Shown: positions 1 through 7,322 of the stretch, piece by piece | How the letters are laid out: every line of letters starts with the position of its first letter | Numbering within the stretch: the stretch's first letter is position 1 | NCBI GenBank assembly: GCA_019414515.1 | Contig: DXLX01000006.1 | Coordinates: forward strand, 1-26,450 | Source: Collinsella sp. | GTDB taxonomy: Bacteria > Actinomycetota > Coriobacteriia > Coriobacteriales > Coriobacteriaceae | Direction of reading: 5' to 3' | DNA: 26,450 nt | Notes under the pieces: generated by a model | Databases searched by the model: none | Told to the model about the DNA's origin: nothing | Seen by the model: the letters and a program-made list of their open reading frames with translations, nothing else | Made by a program: the position numbers and the translations under genes

Positions 1-91
1 CAAACGCGCCATCAGCATCTTGGAGCACCTGGATGCCGTGCGCTTTACGGTGCTCGACAAGGATGCCGGCGGCCTGAGGTCCCTGCGCTAG
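1..91 (+). CDS. selB: C-terminal end of probable SelB (selenocysteine-specific elongation factor), partial
   Basis: Only the last 29 codons are present, ending in TAG at 89-91; the reading frame starts at base 2. The peptide KRAISILEHLDAVRFTVLDK followed by DAGGLRSLR resembles the last winged-helix domain of SelB, where a pattern of the form RK-A-x-P-LLE-x-x-D-x-x-x-x-T closes the protein. SelB is the GTPase that brings Sec-tRNA to UGA codons by binding the SECIS hairpin. The selenocysteine tRNA begins 37 bases downstream, and selB and selC are often neighbours, which supports the call. The fragment is too short for certainty, and another winged-helix or PhoH-like C-terminus is possible. Confidence 0.5.
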   Translation, partial: KRAISILEHLDAVRFTVLDKDAGGLRSLR

Positions 92-109
92 ATTGGCTGC
101 TCGGTTTGG

Positions 110-115
110 TAAAAT
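110..115 (+). promoter_or_regulatory. possible -10 box for the selenocysteine tRNA
   Basis: TAAAAT lies 12 bases before the first base of the tRNA, a suitable position for a -10 element with a very short leader. No good -35 hexamer is visible 16-18 bases upstream, where the preceding stop codon lies, so read-through from the upstream gene is equally possible. Confidence 0.3.
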
Positions 116-127
116 ACCGCCGCACTT

Positions 128-224
128 GGGAACGGATGGGCTCCGGTGGGCTCCGCGGTCCTCAAAACCGTTGCGAGGCGTGCAAAACGTCTTGGATGTG
201 TTCGATTCACATACGTTCCCGCCA
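128..224 (+). tRNA. selC: tRNA-Sec (selenocysteine tRNA, anticodon TCA)
   Basis: A 97-base tRNA-like sequence ending in the encoded GCCA. The 5' arm GGGAACG pairs with CGTTCCC at 214-220. The D loop contains TCCGGTG, as in bacterial selC. The anticodon loop CCTCAAA (160-166) sits on a GCGGT/ACCGT stem and places TCA at 162-164. A long extra arm forms a 7-bp stem, GAGGCGT with AACGTCTT. The T arm is ATGTG-TTCGATT-CACAT. The long acceptor-T arrangement, long extra arm and UCA anticodon together are diagnostic of selenocysteine tRNA. Odd points: the eighth acceptor pair would be G-A, and only four D-stem pairs are clear. It implies that the genome encodes selenoproteins; none is evident in this window. 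Confidence 0.9.
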
Positions 225-232
225 TACGCTAC

Positions 233-288
233 CAGCGCTTTTGTGCTCGCGGTCTTGCTGCGTGCCGCAAAGGCGCTGTTTTGTTTTT
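233..288 (+). terminator. intrinsic terminator of selC
   Basis: CAGCGCTTTTG (233-243) pairs with CAAAGGCGCTG (268-278) through 11 pairs with one wobble, with room for a small inner stem. TTTTGTTTTT follows directly. It starts 9 bases after the tRNA CCA end, so the tRNA transcript ends here and mobA needs its own promoter. Confidence 0.8.
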
Positions 289-379
289 GCATGGGTTTGC
301 CGTGCCGCCCGCTTTATCGGCGACGGTATTTAGCTTCGTGCACCGGGTTTCGAGCATGCCGATGGGGGTGTTTTGCCGT

Positions 380-1012
380 ATGACTACCGTAAGACGTGCC
401 GATCTTTCTTGTGTCGTCCAAGCGGGCGGGCTGTCGTCGCGCATGGGTTGCGACAAGGCGCGCATGGCGTTTTGTGGCGAGCCCTTGATCGAGCGCGTGC
501 TGGGTCGGCTGGCGCCAGTTGCCGGCGAGTTAGTCGTGACGACTTCGCGTCCCAGCGAGCTTGCCTACCTTGAGGAGTGCGCGTTTGGCGGCTTGGTGCC
601 GCGTGTGGTGGCGGACCTTGAGGGGTCGGCGGGCGCCATGCGCGGCATCGCGAGTTCGCTGACTGCGGCCCGGCTGCCGCTCGTGGCGATCGTCGCCTGT
701 GATATGCCGTTTGTCTCGCCGGAACTCATCGGCGCGCTTGCCGATCGTGTTGAGGCCGAGGCGCTCGACGTGTGCGTGCCGCGCGAGGAGCGGGGGATTG
801 AGCCGCTTTGCGCCGTCTGGCGCCGTGATGCGTGTGCTCCGGTTGCCCAAGAGCTGCTCTCCTGCGACCGACAGCGCATTCGCTGCCTGATCAGTCGCGT
901 TCAGGCCGGTTATATGGATGAGCCGCAGATTGTTAAGGCCGCGGGCTCGACGCTCTGCTTCGAAAACGTCAATACGCCCGAGGAGTTTGCGGCGGCCGAG
1001 TTGCTCGCCTAG
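380..1012 (+). CDS. mobA: MobA-like molybdenum cofactor guanylyltransferase
   Basis: A 210-residue protein of the nucleotidyltransferase fold. MobA transfers GMP from GTP to molybdopterin-bound Mo to form the guanine dinucleotide cofactor used by DMSO-reductase-family enzymes such as formate dehydrogenase; the relatives MocA and MobA-like proteins make other dinucleotide forms. The signature VVQAGGLSSRMGCDKA is at residues 12-27, followed by the family-typical ERVLGRL segment. A mid-protein IVACDMPFVSPELI carries the metal-binding Asp of the DMP motif. The ATG at 380 leaves about ten residues before the motif, as is normal, and GGGGG at 364-368 can serve as ribosome site. In-frame ATGs at 356 and 362 are alternatives; the longer frame back to 146 runs through the tRNA and is not real. 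Cytoplasmic cofactor maturation next to selC fits a selenium- and Mo-dependent formate dehydrogenase elsewhere, which is an inference. Confidence 0.85.
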   Translation: MTTVRRADLSCVVQAGGLSSRMGCDKARMAFCGEPLIERVLGRLAPVAGELVVTTSRPSELAYLEECAFGGLVPRVVADLEGSAGAMRGIASSLTAARLPLVAIVACDMPFVSPELIGALADRVEAEALDVCVPREERGIEPLCAVWRRDACAPVAQELLSCDRQRIRCLISRVQAGYMDEPQIVKAAGSTLCFENVNTPEEFAAAELLA

Positions 1013-1027
1013 ACGATTGGAGTTGCC

Positions 1028-1423
1028 ATGTCTCACGATATTTGCCCCGACACGGGAGAGCCTTGCACTTGCGATGGTTCCGAGCCCTGTACCTGCGGCT
1101 GCGGTGGCTGTGGTCATACTGCGGAAGAGGAAGCGGCCGCCGCGGCGTATCGTGATGCACACCGCGAAGGCCCGTCCGGTGATGCCCTCGACCACGAACG
1201 CAAGATCATCGTTTCGTTTGACAGCACCTTCGATGTGATGGAATGCGAGCAGCTGTGCCTGGATGCCGGTGTGCCCGGGCGCATCATGCCGCTGCCCGGC
1301 TCCATTACTGCAGGTTGCGGCCTGTGCTGGGCCATGCCGTTCTCGGGCGATGCCCTCGCCGCCTTCCGCGCCGCCACCGAGGGCCGCGTAACCCCCGCCG
1401 ACTACCACCAACTCGTCCTCTAA
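1028..1423 (+). CDS. DUF3343 (Se/S carrier-like) protein with Cys-rich N-terminus
   Basis: A 131-residue protein starting 15 bases after mobA, with GGAG at 1019-1022 as ribosome site. Residues 1-30 contain seven cysteines (C6, C13, C15, C21, C23, C25, C28), suggesting a metal-binding or thiol-rich head. An Ala/Glu linker follows. From about residue 58 the sequence KIIVSFDSTFDVMECEQLCL and the later GRIMPLPGSITAGCGLCWA match the DUF3343 / 'putative Se/S carrier protein-like' family (PF11823), in which a CG motif near the end of the domain is conserved. Here it reads CGLC (C97, C100). The family is proposed, not proven, to carry selenium or sulfur. Its place beside selC and mobA fits a selenium or sulfur relay role. 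The family call is good; the function is inferred. Confidence 0.75.
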   Translation: MSHDICPDTGEPCTCDGSEPCTCGCGGCGHTAEEEAAAAAYRDAHREGPSGDALDHERKIIVSFDSTFDVMECEQLCLDAGVPGRIMPLPGSITAGCGLCWAMPFSGDALAAFRAATEGRVTPADYHQLVL

Positions 1424-1426
1424 CCA

Positions 1427-1469
1427 CCAAACCCCCACAAAGGTGCCTGTCCCCAATGTGGTGGTTTGG
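1427..1469. repeat. imperfect palindrome after the DUF3343 gene
   Basis: CCAAACCCCCACA (1427-1439) pairs with TGTGGTGGTTTGG (1457-1469) with a single mismatch around a 17-base loop containing GGTGCCTGTCCCC. No T-run follows on the plus strand, so it is a weak terminator candidate. The loop shares a CCTGTCCC string with the palindrome at 10871-10951. The rest of the gap to the glutamate dehydrogenase gene holds no gene. Confidence 0.5.
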
Positions 1470-1679
1470 AACACGTGGACGAAACAGGTTTGAAACACGG
1501 GTTTTGCGCGTCAGACACTCGAAAACGCTTCTACCTGCATCGTAATCAAAACGAAACATCTGCTCGTCGGCTTATGCGAAACTTTGCTGCAACAGTGCGA
1601 TATTATCCATATTCGATAAAGCTCGCGGCGCATGGGGTGCCGCGATCAACATTTTTCGTTTCCCATCATTGGAGGAAGC

Positions 1680-3035
1680 ATGAGCTACACGCAGAAAGTT
1701 CTCGAAGAGCTCAAGGCCCGCTATCCCGAGCAGCCTGAGTTCATCCAGGCCGCGACCGAGATCCTCGGCACCATCCAGCCGGCGCTCGACGCCCACCCCG
1801 AGTACGAGGAGGCCGCCCTGCTGGAGCGCCTCGTCGAGCCCGAGCGCATCGTTATGTTCCGTGTCCCCTGGGTCGACGACCAGGGCAAGGTCCAGGTCAA
1901 CCGCGGCTACCGCGTCGAGTTCAACTCTGCCATTGGACCCTACAAGGGCGGCCTGCGCTTTAACCCGACGGTCACCCTGGGCATGCTCAAGTTCCTGGGC
2001 CTGGAGCAGATCCTCAAGAACAGCCTGACCACCCTTCCCATGGGCGGCGGCAAGGGCGGCTCCGACTTTGACCCCAAGGGCAAGTCCAACAACGAGATCA
2101 TGCACTTCTGCCAGTCTTTCATGACCGAGCTCTATCGCCACATCGGCCCCAACACCGACGTTCCCGCCGGCGATCTGGGCGTTGGCGGCCGCGAGGTTGC
2201 CTACCTGTTCGGTCAGTACAAGCGCCTGACCAACGAGTGGACCGGCGTCCTCACCGGCAAGGGCCTCTCCTTTGGCGGTTCGCTCGCCCGTACCGAGGCT
2301 ACCGGCTACGGCCTGGTCTACTTTGTGGACGAGTACCTCAAGAGCCGCGGCGACTCCTTCGAGGGCAAGAACGTCGTCGTTCACGGCTCCGGTAACGTCG
2401 CTATCTACGCGGTCCAGAAGGTCGCCCAGCTCGGCGGCAAGGTGCTCGCCTGCTCCGATACTCACGGCTGGGTCGAGGATCCCGACGGCATTGACTACAC
2501 CGTGCTCGAGCATGTCTACAACAAGAAGCGTTCCGGCCACGACAAGGGCGTTACGCTCGCCATGTACGTTGACGAGAAGCCCAATGCCACGTGGCACGAG
2601 GGCGACGGCCGCGGCGTGTGGCAGCTGCCCTGCGACATCGCGCTGCCCTGCGCTCGCGAGAACACGCTGCTGCTCGAGGACGCCCAGGCGCTCGTCGCCA
2701 ACGGCTGCAAGGTGGTCGGCGAGGGCGCGAACATGCCCACGACCATCGAGGCTACGACCTACTTCCAGGAGAACGGCGTCGCCTTTATGCCCGGTAAGGC
2801 TGCCAACGCTGGCGGCGTGCTCGTGTCCGGCCTGGAGATGAGCCAGAACGCCGAGCACCTGTCTTGGACCTTCGAGGAGGTCGACGGCAAGCTCGAGCAG
2901 CTCATGCGCGGCATGTTCCACAACGTGGACGACACCGCCAAGGAGTACGGCGAGGAGGGCAACTTTGTCATGGGCGCCAATATCGCCGGCTTCCTGAAGG
3001 TCGCCGACGCCATGCTCGCCCAGGGCGTCTGCTAA
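1680..3035 (+). CDS. gdhA: NADP-type glutamate dehydrogenase
   Basis: A 451-residue enzyme, normal for the hexameric bacterial family. It interconverts 2-oxoglutarate plus ammonium and glutamate in the cytoplasm, mainly for ammonium assimilation. Substrate-site residues are visible: K89 in GPYKGG, K113, K125 in PMGGGKGG, and the catalytic D165 in VPAGDLGVGG. The second domain has the Rossmann motif VVVHGSGNVA. The NADP preference is inferred from overall similarity to GdhA. ATG 1680 is chosen because GGAGG lies at 1671-1675; the upstream in-frame ATG at 1632 lies inside a leader hairpin (stem TCGCGGC/GCCGCGA, 1623-1645). The gene is probably monocistronic: a long untranslated leader precedes it and a strong terminator follows. 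Confidence 0.95.
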   Translation: MSYTQKVLEELKARYPEQPEFIQAATEILGTIQPALDAHPEYEEAALLERLVEPERIVMFRVPWVDDQGKVQVNRGYRVEFNSAIGPYKGGLRFNPTVTLGMLKFLGLEQILKNSLTTLPMGGGKGGSDFDPKGKSNNEIMHFCQSFMTELYRHIGPNTDVPAGDLGVGGREVAYLFGQYKRLTNEWTGVLTGKGLSFGGSLARTEATGYGLVYFVDEYLKSRGDSFEGKNVVVHGSGNVAIYAVQKVAQLGGKVLACSDTHGWVEDPDGIDYTVLEHVYNKKRSGHDKGVTLAMYVDEKPNATWHEGDGRGVWQLPCDIALPCARENTLLLEDAQALVANGCKVVGEGANMPTTIEATTYFQENGVAFMPGKAANAGGVLVSGLEMSQNAEHLSWTFEEVDGKLEQLMRGMFHNVDDTAKEYGEEGNFVMGANIAGFLKVADAMLAQGVC

Positions 3036-3062
3036 ATCTTCGCTCGATATAGCATGTGATGA

Positions 3063-3094
3063 GGCTCCCAGCCATTCCGGCTGGGAGCCTTTTC
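3063..3094 (+). terminator. intrinsic terminator of gdhA
   Basis: A perfect 11-bp stem, GGCTCCCAGCC (3063-3073) with GGCTGGGAGCC (3079-3089), has a five-base loop ATTCC and is followed by TTTTCT. It starts 27 bases after the stop codon. Confidence 0.9.
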
Positions 3095-3111
3095 TATCCC
3101 GGAGGACTCCT

Positions 3112-3185
3112 CATAACTTGCGGGATATACGGACTGTTTTGCGTTCCAGAACGACTAATCAGTCCGTATATCACCGCAAGTTATG
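3112..3185. repeat. long palindrome, family A copy 1
   Basis: The left arm (3112-3136) and right arm (3160-3185) pair over 25 bases with one bulged T. The arms contain CATAACTTGCGG and ATACGGACTG, and the 23-base centre is unrelated to the arms. The arm core is shared with the perfect palindrome at 16830-16896, so this is a dispersed element family. There is no T-run, so it is not simply a terminator. Confidence 0.85.
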
Positions 3186-3264
3186 GATGGGTGGGTGGAT
3201 TTTGTCCTAAAACGGTGTGCGGCCCCTCGTTTGGTACACTTAAACGTACTGGACAAGTGAAGAG

Positions 3265-4179
3265 ATGGGGGAGAACGTGCTCAAGTTCGGTACCTACGTC
3301 CGTGTTGGAAACGCGGCCGAAGCCTATGAGCTCTTACAGAAGAACCGCAACAACAAGATTGTGAGCGGTGGCATTTGGATGCGCCTGGGTTCGCGTCGCG
3401 TGGCGACGGCGATTGACCTTTCGGCCTGCGGACTCGATCAGATTGAGGAGACCGAGACCGAGTTTCGCATCGGTGCCATGTGTACCCTGCGCCAGCTCGA
3501 GCGCCATGCCGGGCTCAACGCGCTTGTCAACCATGTCTTTGAGTTCGCCGTCCACGATATCGTGGGCGTGCAGCTGCGCAACACCGCCACGGTGGGCGGC
3601 AGCATTTACGGTCGCTTTGGTTTTTCGGACGTGCTCTCGGCATTTTTGGCGCTCGATTCGTATGTTGAGCTGACGGGTGCCGGCCGCGTGCCGCTCGCCG
3701 AGTTCGTGGACATGGGCTATGTGCGCGACGTGATCGAGCACGTCGTGGTCGTTAAGCACGATTACCGTGCGAGCTATGAAGCCGTGCGCAAGGCCGCGAC
3801 TGACTTCCCCTCCTTAAACGTCACCGCCGCCTGGTGGGACAACAGCTGGCATGTCACCGTGGGCGCCCGCCCGCTGCGCGCGACCCTGCTGCAGGGCGAG
3901 GCATGTGGCCTGGTGAACGAGCAGCCTTCAGAGGACGAGCTGCGCGCCCTGGCCGCGTCCGTACGCGCGCTGAGCTATGGCACCAACCTGTGGGGCTCGG
4001 CCGACTACCGCCGCCGCATCTCGGCCCCGCTGGCGATTCAGGCCGTGCGTCGCGCCGCCGGCATCGAGCTTTCGGCCGCGCTTGCGCACGAGCTCGAGGG
4101 CGTGCAGATTCCTAAGTTTGCCACGGATGAGTATTCCTGCCGCCGCGTGCCCGGCGTCGATTCTAGCGAGGTGCGCTAA
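3265..4179 (+). CDS. FAD-binding subunit of a molybdenum hydroxylase (xanthine dehydrogenase family)
   Basis: About 304 residues. The N-terminal two thirds match the molybdopterin-dehydrogenase FAD domain, with the hallmark QLRNTATVGGSIYGRFGFSD (canonical Q-x-RN-x-AT-x-GG-x-x). The last third resembles the CO-dehydrogenase flavoprotein C-terminal domain. The subunit passes electrons from the 2Fe-2S clusters of its partner to NAD or another acceptor. The first FAD loop, SGGIWMRLGSRR, departs from the usual AGGTDL form, so flavin contacts may differ. ATG 3265 has a poor ribosome site; GTG at 3277, preceded by GGGGGAG, is a good alternative start. The stop overlaps the next gene's ATG in TAATG, so the two are translationally coupled. 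It could serve xanthine, another purine or an N-heterocycle; the sequence does not decide. Confidence 0.85.
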   Translation: MGENVLKFGTYVRVGNAAEAYELLQKNRNNKIVSGGIWMRLGSRRVATAIDLSACGLDQIEETETEFRIGAMCTLRQLERHAGLNALVNHVFEFAVHDIVGVQLRNTATVGGSIYGRFGFSDVLSAFLALDSYVELTGAGRVPLAEFVDMGYVRDVIEHVVVVKHDYRASYEAVRKAATDFPSLNVTAAWWDNSWHVTVGARPLRATLLQGEACGLVNEQPSEDELRALAASVRALSYGTNLWGSADYRRRISAPLAIQAVRRAAGIELSAALAHELEGVQIPKFATDEYSCRRVPGVDSSEVR

Positions 4180-7010
4180 TGGCTGCCAAACTCATCGATC
4201 TTTCCTTTACGCTCAACGGCCGCAAGGTCAAGGTTCAGATTGCCCCCGACACCATGCTCTTTGCGCTGCTGCGCGAGCAGGGCTGCGCGTCGGTGCGCTG
4301 TGCCTGCGAGACCACCAACTGCGGTCTGTGCACGGTGTGGCTCGATGGCGACCCGGTTCTGAGCTGCTCGGTTCCCGCCGCGCGCGTCGAGGGCCGCTCC
4401 ATCACCACGCTCGAGGGCCTCAAGGCCGAGTCCGAGGCGCTTGCCCGTGCGATGGCTGCCGAAGGCGCCGAGCAGTGCGGTTTTTGTGCCCCCGGCCTTA
4501 TCATGAACGTGCTGGCGCTTGCCCGCGCCGCCAAGGAGGACCCGAGCCTCGTCGCCACGCGTGAGGAGCTCTCACGTCAGCTTGCCGGTAACCTTTGCCG
4601 CTGCAGCGGCTACGAGAGCCAGCTGCGCGCTATCGTGCGCTTCCTCAACGAGTCCGGCGTGCAGGTTGGCTTTGAGATGCCCGAGCTGCCCGTCAACGAC
4701 ACGAGCTCTGACGGCGTCTCCTACAAGCAGATCACCCACAAGCAGCCCAAGAAGGACTCGAAGGCCCTGCTCGAGGGTCGTCCGGTCTACACCGGCGATA
4801 TGGTGCCCGCCGGCGCCCTGATCGTCAAGCTCAAGCGCAGCCCCTATGCCCGCGCCAAGATCCGCTCCATCGACACGTCTCGCGCCCTTAAGGTGCCGGG
4901 CGTCGTGGGCGTCTACACCTACGAGGACGTGCCCAAGCGCCGCTTTACCATCGCCGGCCAGAGCTATCCGCAGCCGAGTCCCTACGACCGCCTGATTCTC
5001 GAGAACCTCGTCCGTTACCAAAACGAGGAAGTGGCGATCGTCGCCGCCGAGACCGAGGAGGCTGCCGACAAGGCGCTCAAACTCATTAAGGTCGACTATG
5101 AGGTGCTCGAGCCGCTGCTCGACTTTACCCAGGCACTCGATAACGACATCGTTGTCCACCCCGAGGGCGACGTGACCTTTATGTTCCCGCAGGGCGGCGA
5201 CGTTGCTCGTAACCTGGTGTGCAGCGGTACCAGCGATTTTGGCGACTTGGACGAGGCCTTCGCCCAGAGCGACATCGTCTTTGAGCGCACCTACACCAGC
5301 CAGGCCACGCAGACTGCGCCCATGGAGACCTTCCGCGCCTTCGCGACGACCGACGCGTTCGGGCGCATCTCGGTGACCACCTCGACGCAGGTGCCCTTCC
5401 ACGTGCGTCGCATGGTCGCGCAGTCGCTCGACATTCCGCAGTCGCAGGTGCAGGTCATTAAGCCGCGCATCGGCGGCGGCTTTGGCTCCAAGCAGACGGG
5501 CTGCTGCGAGATCTTCGTGGCGTTCGTGACCCAGCAGACTGGCCGTCCGAGCTACTGCTGCTACACCCGCGAGGAGACCATCACCGCGGGCAATTCGCGC
5601 CACCAGATGCAGATGACCGTTAAGCTGGGCGCCATGAACGACGGCACCATCACGGCCATCGATCTGCATACGTTGTCCAACGCCGGTGCGTATGGCGAGC
5701 ACGCTACCACGACGATTGGCCTGTCGGGCCACAAGAGCCTGCCCATCTACAACCACGTAAAGGCGAGCCGCTTTAGCTGGGACGCCGTCTACACCAACAC
5801 CAACCGCGGCGGCGCGTATCGCGGCTACGGTGCCACCCAAGGCCAGTTTGCCGTGGAGAGCGCCGTCAACGAGCTCGCCGACATGCTGCACATGGACCCC
5901 GCCGACCTGCGCCTTAAGAACATTGTGCGCGAGGGCGAGACCATGCCGCAGTACTACAACGAGAAGCTCAACGCCTGTGCGCTCGACCGCTGCCTGCTGC
6001 GCGCGATGGACATGATCGGTTGGCGCGACAAGCCGCTAGCCGTGGACCTGGGCGACTGCGTGCGCGCCCTGGGCTGCGCGCTCACCATGCAGGGCTCAGG
6101 CATTTCCAACGTGGACATCGCCGGCATCGACATGCGCCTGGAAGAGGACGGCTTCATTACCATCGGCACCGGAGCCACCGATAACGGCATGGGCGTCGAC
6201 ACGATCCTGGCGCAGATTGCCGCCGAGGAACTGGGCGTGGAGAGTTCGATGATCGTGGTGCGCGGCGTGGACACTGATGTGTCGCCGTTCGACGCCGGCT
6301 CGTACGCGAGCTCGGGTACGTACGTGACGGGCCTTGCCGCCAAGAACGCCGCGACCGAGCTGCGTGAGAAGATTTGCTCCAAAGCCGCCCAGATGTGGGA
6401 CGTGGACGCCGCCGATGTGGTCTTCGATGGTCAGTACGTGCGTCTGTCCGACGAGCGTGCCGCGCGCGAGCAGAACCGCTACCTCACGCTGCGCGACTTT
6501 GCCAACCTGTGCGTCAAGAACATCGCGGGCGGCGACGCGCTGACCTCGCATGCCTCTGCCTGCCTGCCCGTTTCGCCCCCGCCGTTTATGGCCGGCATTG
6601 CCGAGGTCGAGGTCGACAAGGCCACCGGCAAGGTGACTGTTGTGGACTACGCGGCGGCTGTGGACTGCGGCACCGTGATCAACGAGGCGCTTGCGCGCGT
6701 CCAGGCCGAGGGCGGCATTGCCCAGGGTATCGGCCACGCGCTCTACGAGATTGTCGAGCACGATGACCGCGGCCGTCTGCGCACCGGCAACTTTATGAGC
6801 TACAAGCTACCCACGCGCCTGGATATCGGCAGCATACGCGTGGCCTTTGAGCCGAGCTACGAGCCGACGGGTCCGTTTGGTGCCAAGTCGATCGGCGAGG
6901 TCGTCATCAACACGCCGCTCGCCGCCGTGGCCTCGGCCGTGGCACACGCCACCGGCCACCAGGTGCGCTCACTGCCGATCACGCCCGAGAAGGCCCTGCT
7001 GGGGGAGTAG
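4179..7010 (+). CDS. molybdenum hydroxylase, fused 2Fe-2S and Mo-cofactor subunits (xanthine dehydrogenase family)
   Basis: A 943-residue fusion. Residues 1-80 form a plant-type 2Fe-2S domain with C43-x4-C48-x2-C51-x11-C63. Residues 95-150 form the second 2Fe-2S domain with QCGFC (C100, C103) and CRC (C140, C142). From about residue 185 comes the a/b hammerhead domain, then the Mo-binding domains with GGGFGSK near 431, AYRGYG near 547, and GAKSIGE, whose Glu907 sits where the family's catalytic Glu lies. Such enzymes hydroxylate purines, aldehydes or N-heterocycles with water as oxygen source. In many bacteria these parts are separate polypeptides; the fusion plus separate FAD subunit is less usual. 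Close neighbours mobA and selC make a selenium-dependent Mo hydroxylase conceivable, but no YqeB/YqeC-type maturation gene is in view. Family certain, substrate unknown. Confidence 0.9.
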   Translation: MAAKLIDLSFTLNGRKVKVQIAPDTMLFALLREQGCASVRCACETTNCGLCTVWLDGDPVLSCSVPAARVEGRSITTLEGLKAESEALARAMAAEGAEQCGFCAPGLIMNVLALARAAKEDPSLVATREELSRQLAGNLCRCSGYESQLRAIVRFLNESGVQVGFEMPELPVNDTSSDGVSYKQITHKQPKKDSKALLEGRPVYTGDMVPAGALIVKLKRSPYARAKIRSIDTSRALKVPGVVGVYTYEDVPKRRFTIAGQSYPQPSPYDRLILENLVRYQNEEVAIVAAETEEAADKALKLIKVDYEVLEPLLDFTQALDNDIVVHPEGDVTFMFPQGGDVARNLVCSGTSDFGDLDEAFAQSDIVFERTYTSQATQTAPMETFRAFATTDAFGRISVTTSTQVPFHVRRMVAQSLDIPQSQVQVIKPRIGGGFGSKQTGCCEIFVAFVTQQTGRPSYCCYTREETITAGNSRHQMQMTVKLGAMNDGTITAIDLHTLSNAGAYGEHATTTIGLSGHKSLPIYNHVKASRFSWDAVYTNTNRGGAYRGYGATQGQFAVESAVNELADMLHMDPADLRLKNIVREGETMPQYYNEKLNACALDRCLLRAMDMIGWRDKPLAVDLGDCVRALGCALTMQGSGISNVDIAGIDMRLEEDGFITIGTGATDNGMGVDTILAQIAAEELGVESSMIVVRGVDTDVSPFDAGSYASSGTYVTGLAAKNAATELREKICSKAAQMWDVDAADVVFDGQYVRLSDERAAREQNRYLTLRDFANLCVKNIAGGDALTSHASACLPVSPPPFMAGIAEVEVDKATGKVTVVDYAAAVDCGTVINEALARVQAEGGIAQGIGHALYEIVEHDDRGRLRTGNFMSYKLPTRLDIGSIRVAFEPSYEPTGPFGAKSIGEVVINTPLAAVASAVAHATGHQVRSLPITPEKALLGE

Positions 7011-7039
7011 CGGGTCTGCGAACAAGTCGTAATTTGCGG

Positions 7040-7064
7040 GGCGGGGCAACTCGCCCCGCCTTTT
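7040..7064 (+). terminator. intrinsic terminator of the Mo hydroxylase operon
   Basis: GGCGGGGC (7040-7047) pairs perfectly with GCCCCGCC (7053-7060) around AACTC, followed by TTTT. It begins 29 bases after the stop codon. Confidence 0.85.
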
Positions 7065-7150
7065 GCACTCGTGGTGAGGTCGTGAGCTTGTAAAAGGTGT
7101 GCGTGCGCTTGTCGCTCGTATCTGCTATCATTCCTAATCTGTGCGCTCAT

Positions 7151-7234
7151 GCGGGCGTGGCGGAATTGGTAGACGCGCCAGATTTAGGTTCTGGTGGGAT
7201 TCCCGTGAAGGTTCGAGTCCTTTCGCCCGCACCA
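7151..7234 (+). tRNA. tRNA-Leu (anticodon TAG)
   Basis: Acceptor arm GCGGGCG (7151-7157) pairs with CGCCCGC (7224-7230) and ACCA is encoded after it. The anticodon stem CCAGA/TCTGG holds the loop TTTAGGT with TAG in the middle, reading CUA-type leucine codons. The long extra arm (TGGGATTCCCG) is typical of class II leucine tRNA, and the T loop is TTCGAGT. A TATCAT about 20 bases upstream could be its -10 box, but no -35 is evident. Confidence 0.95.
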
Positions 7235-7322
7235 TCGCACCTGCGTCGGCCTTGGCCGTCGCGACACTTTGTTGCATAAAGGTACCAGCACCTCAGATAA
7301 GCTGGGCAGTATGAGGAGGAAC

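Noticed and set aside
146..379. N-terminal extension of mobA
   Set aside because: The extended frame passes through tRNA-Sec and its terminator; MobA motifs begin right after the ATG at 380.
1624..1644. Riboswitch in the gdhA leader
   Set aside because: Only a single 7-bp hairpin is seen; it matches no known riboswitch core that I recognise.
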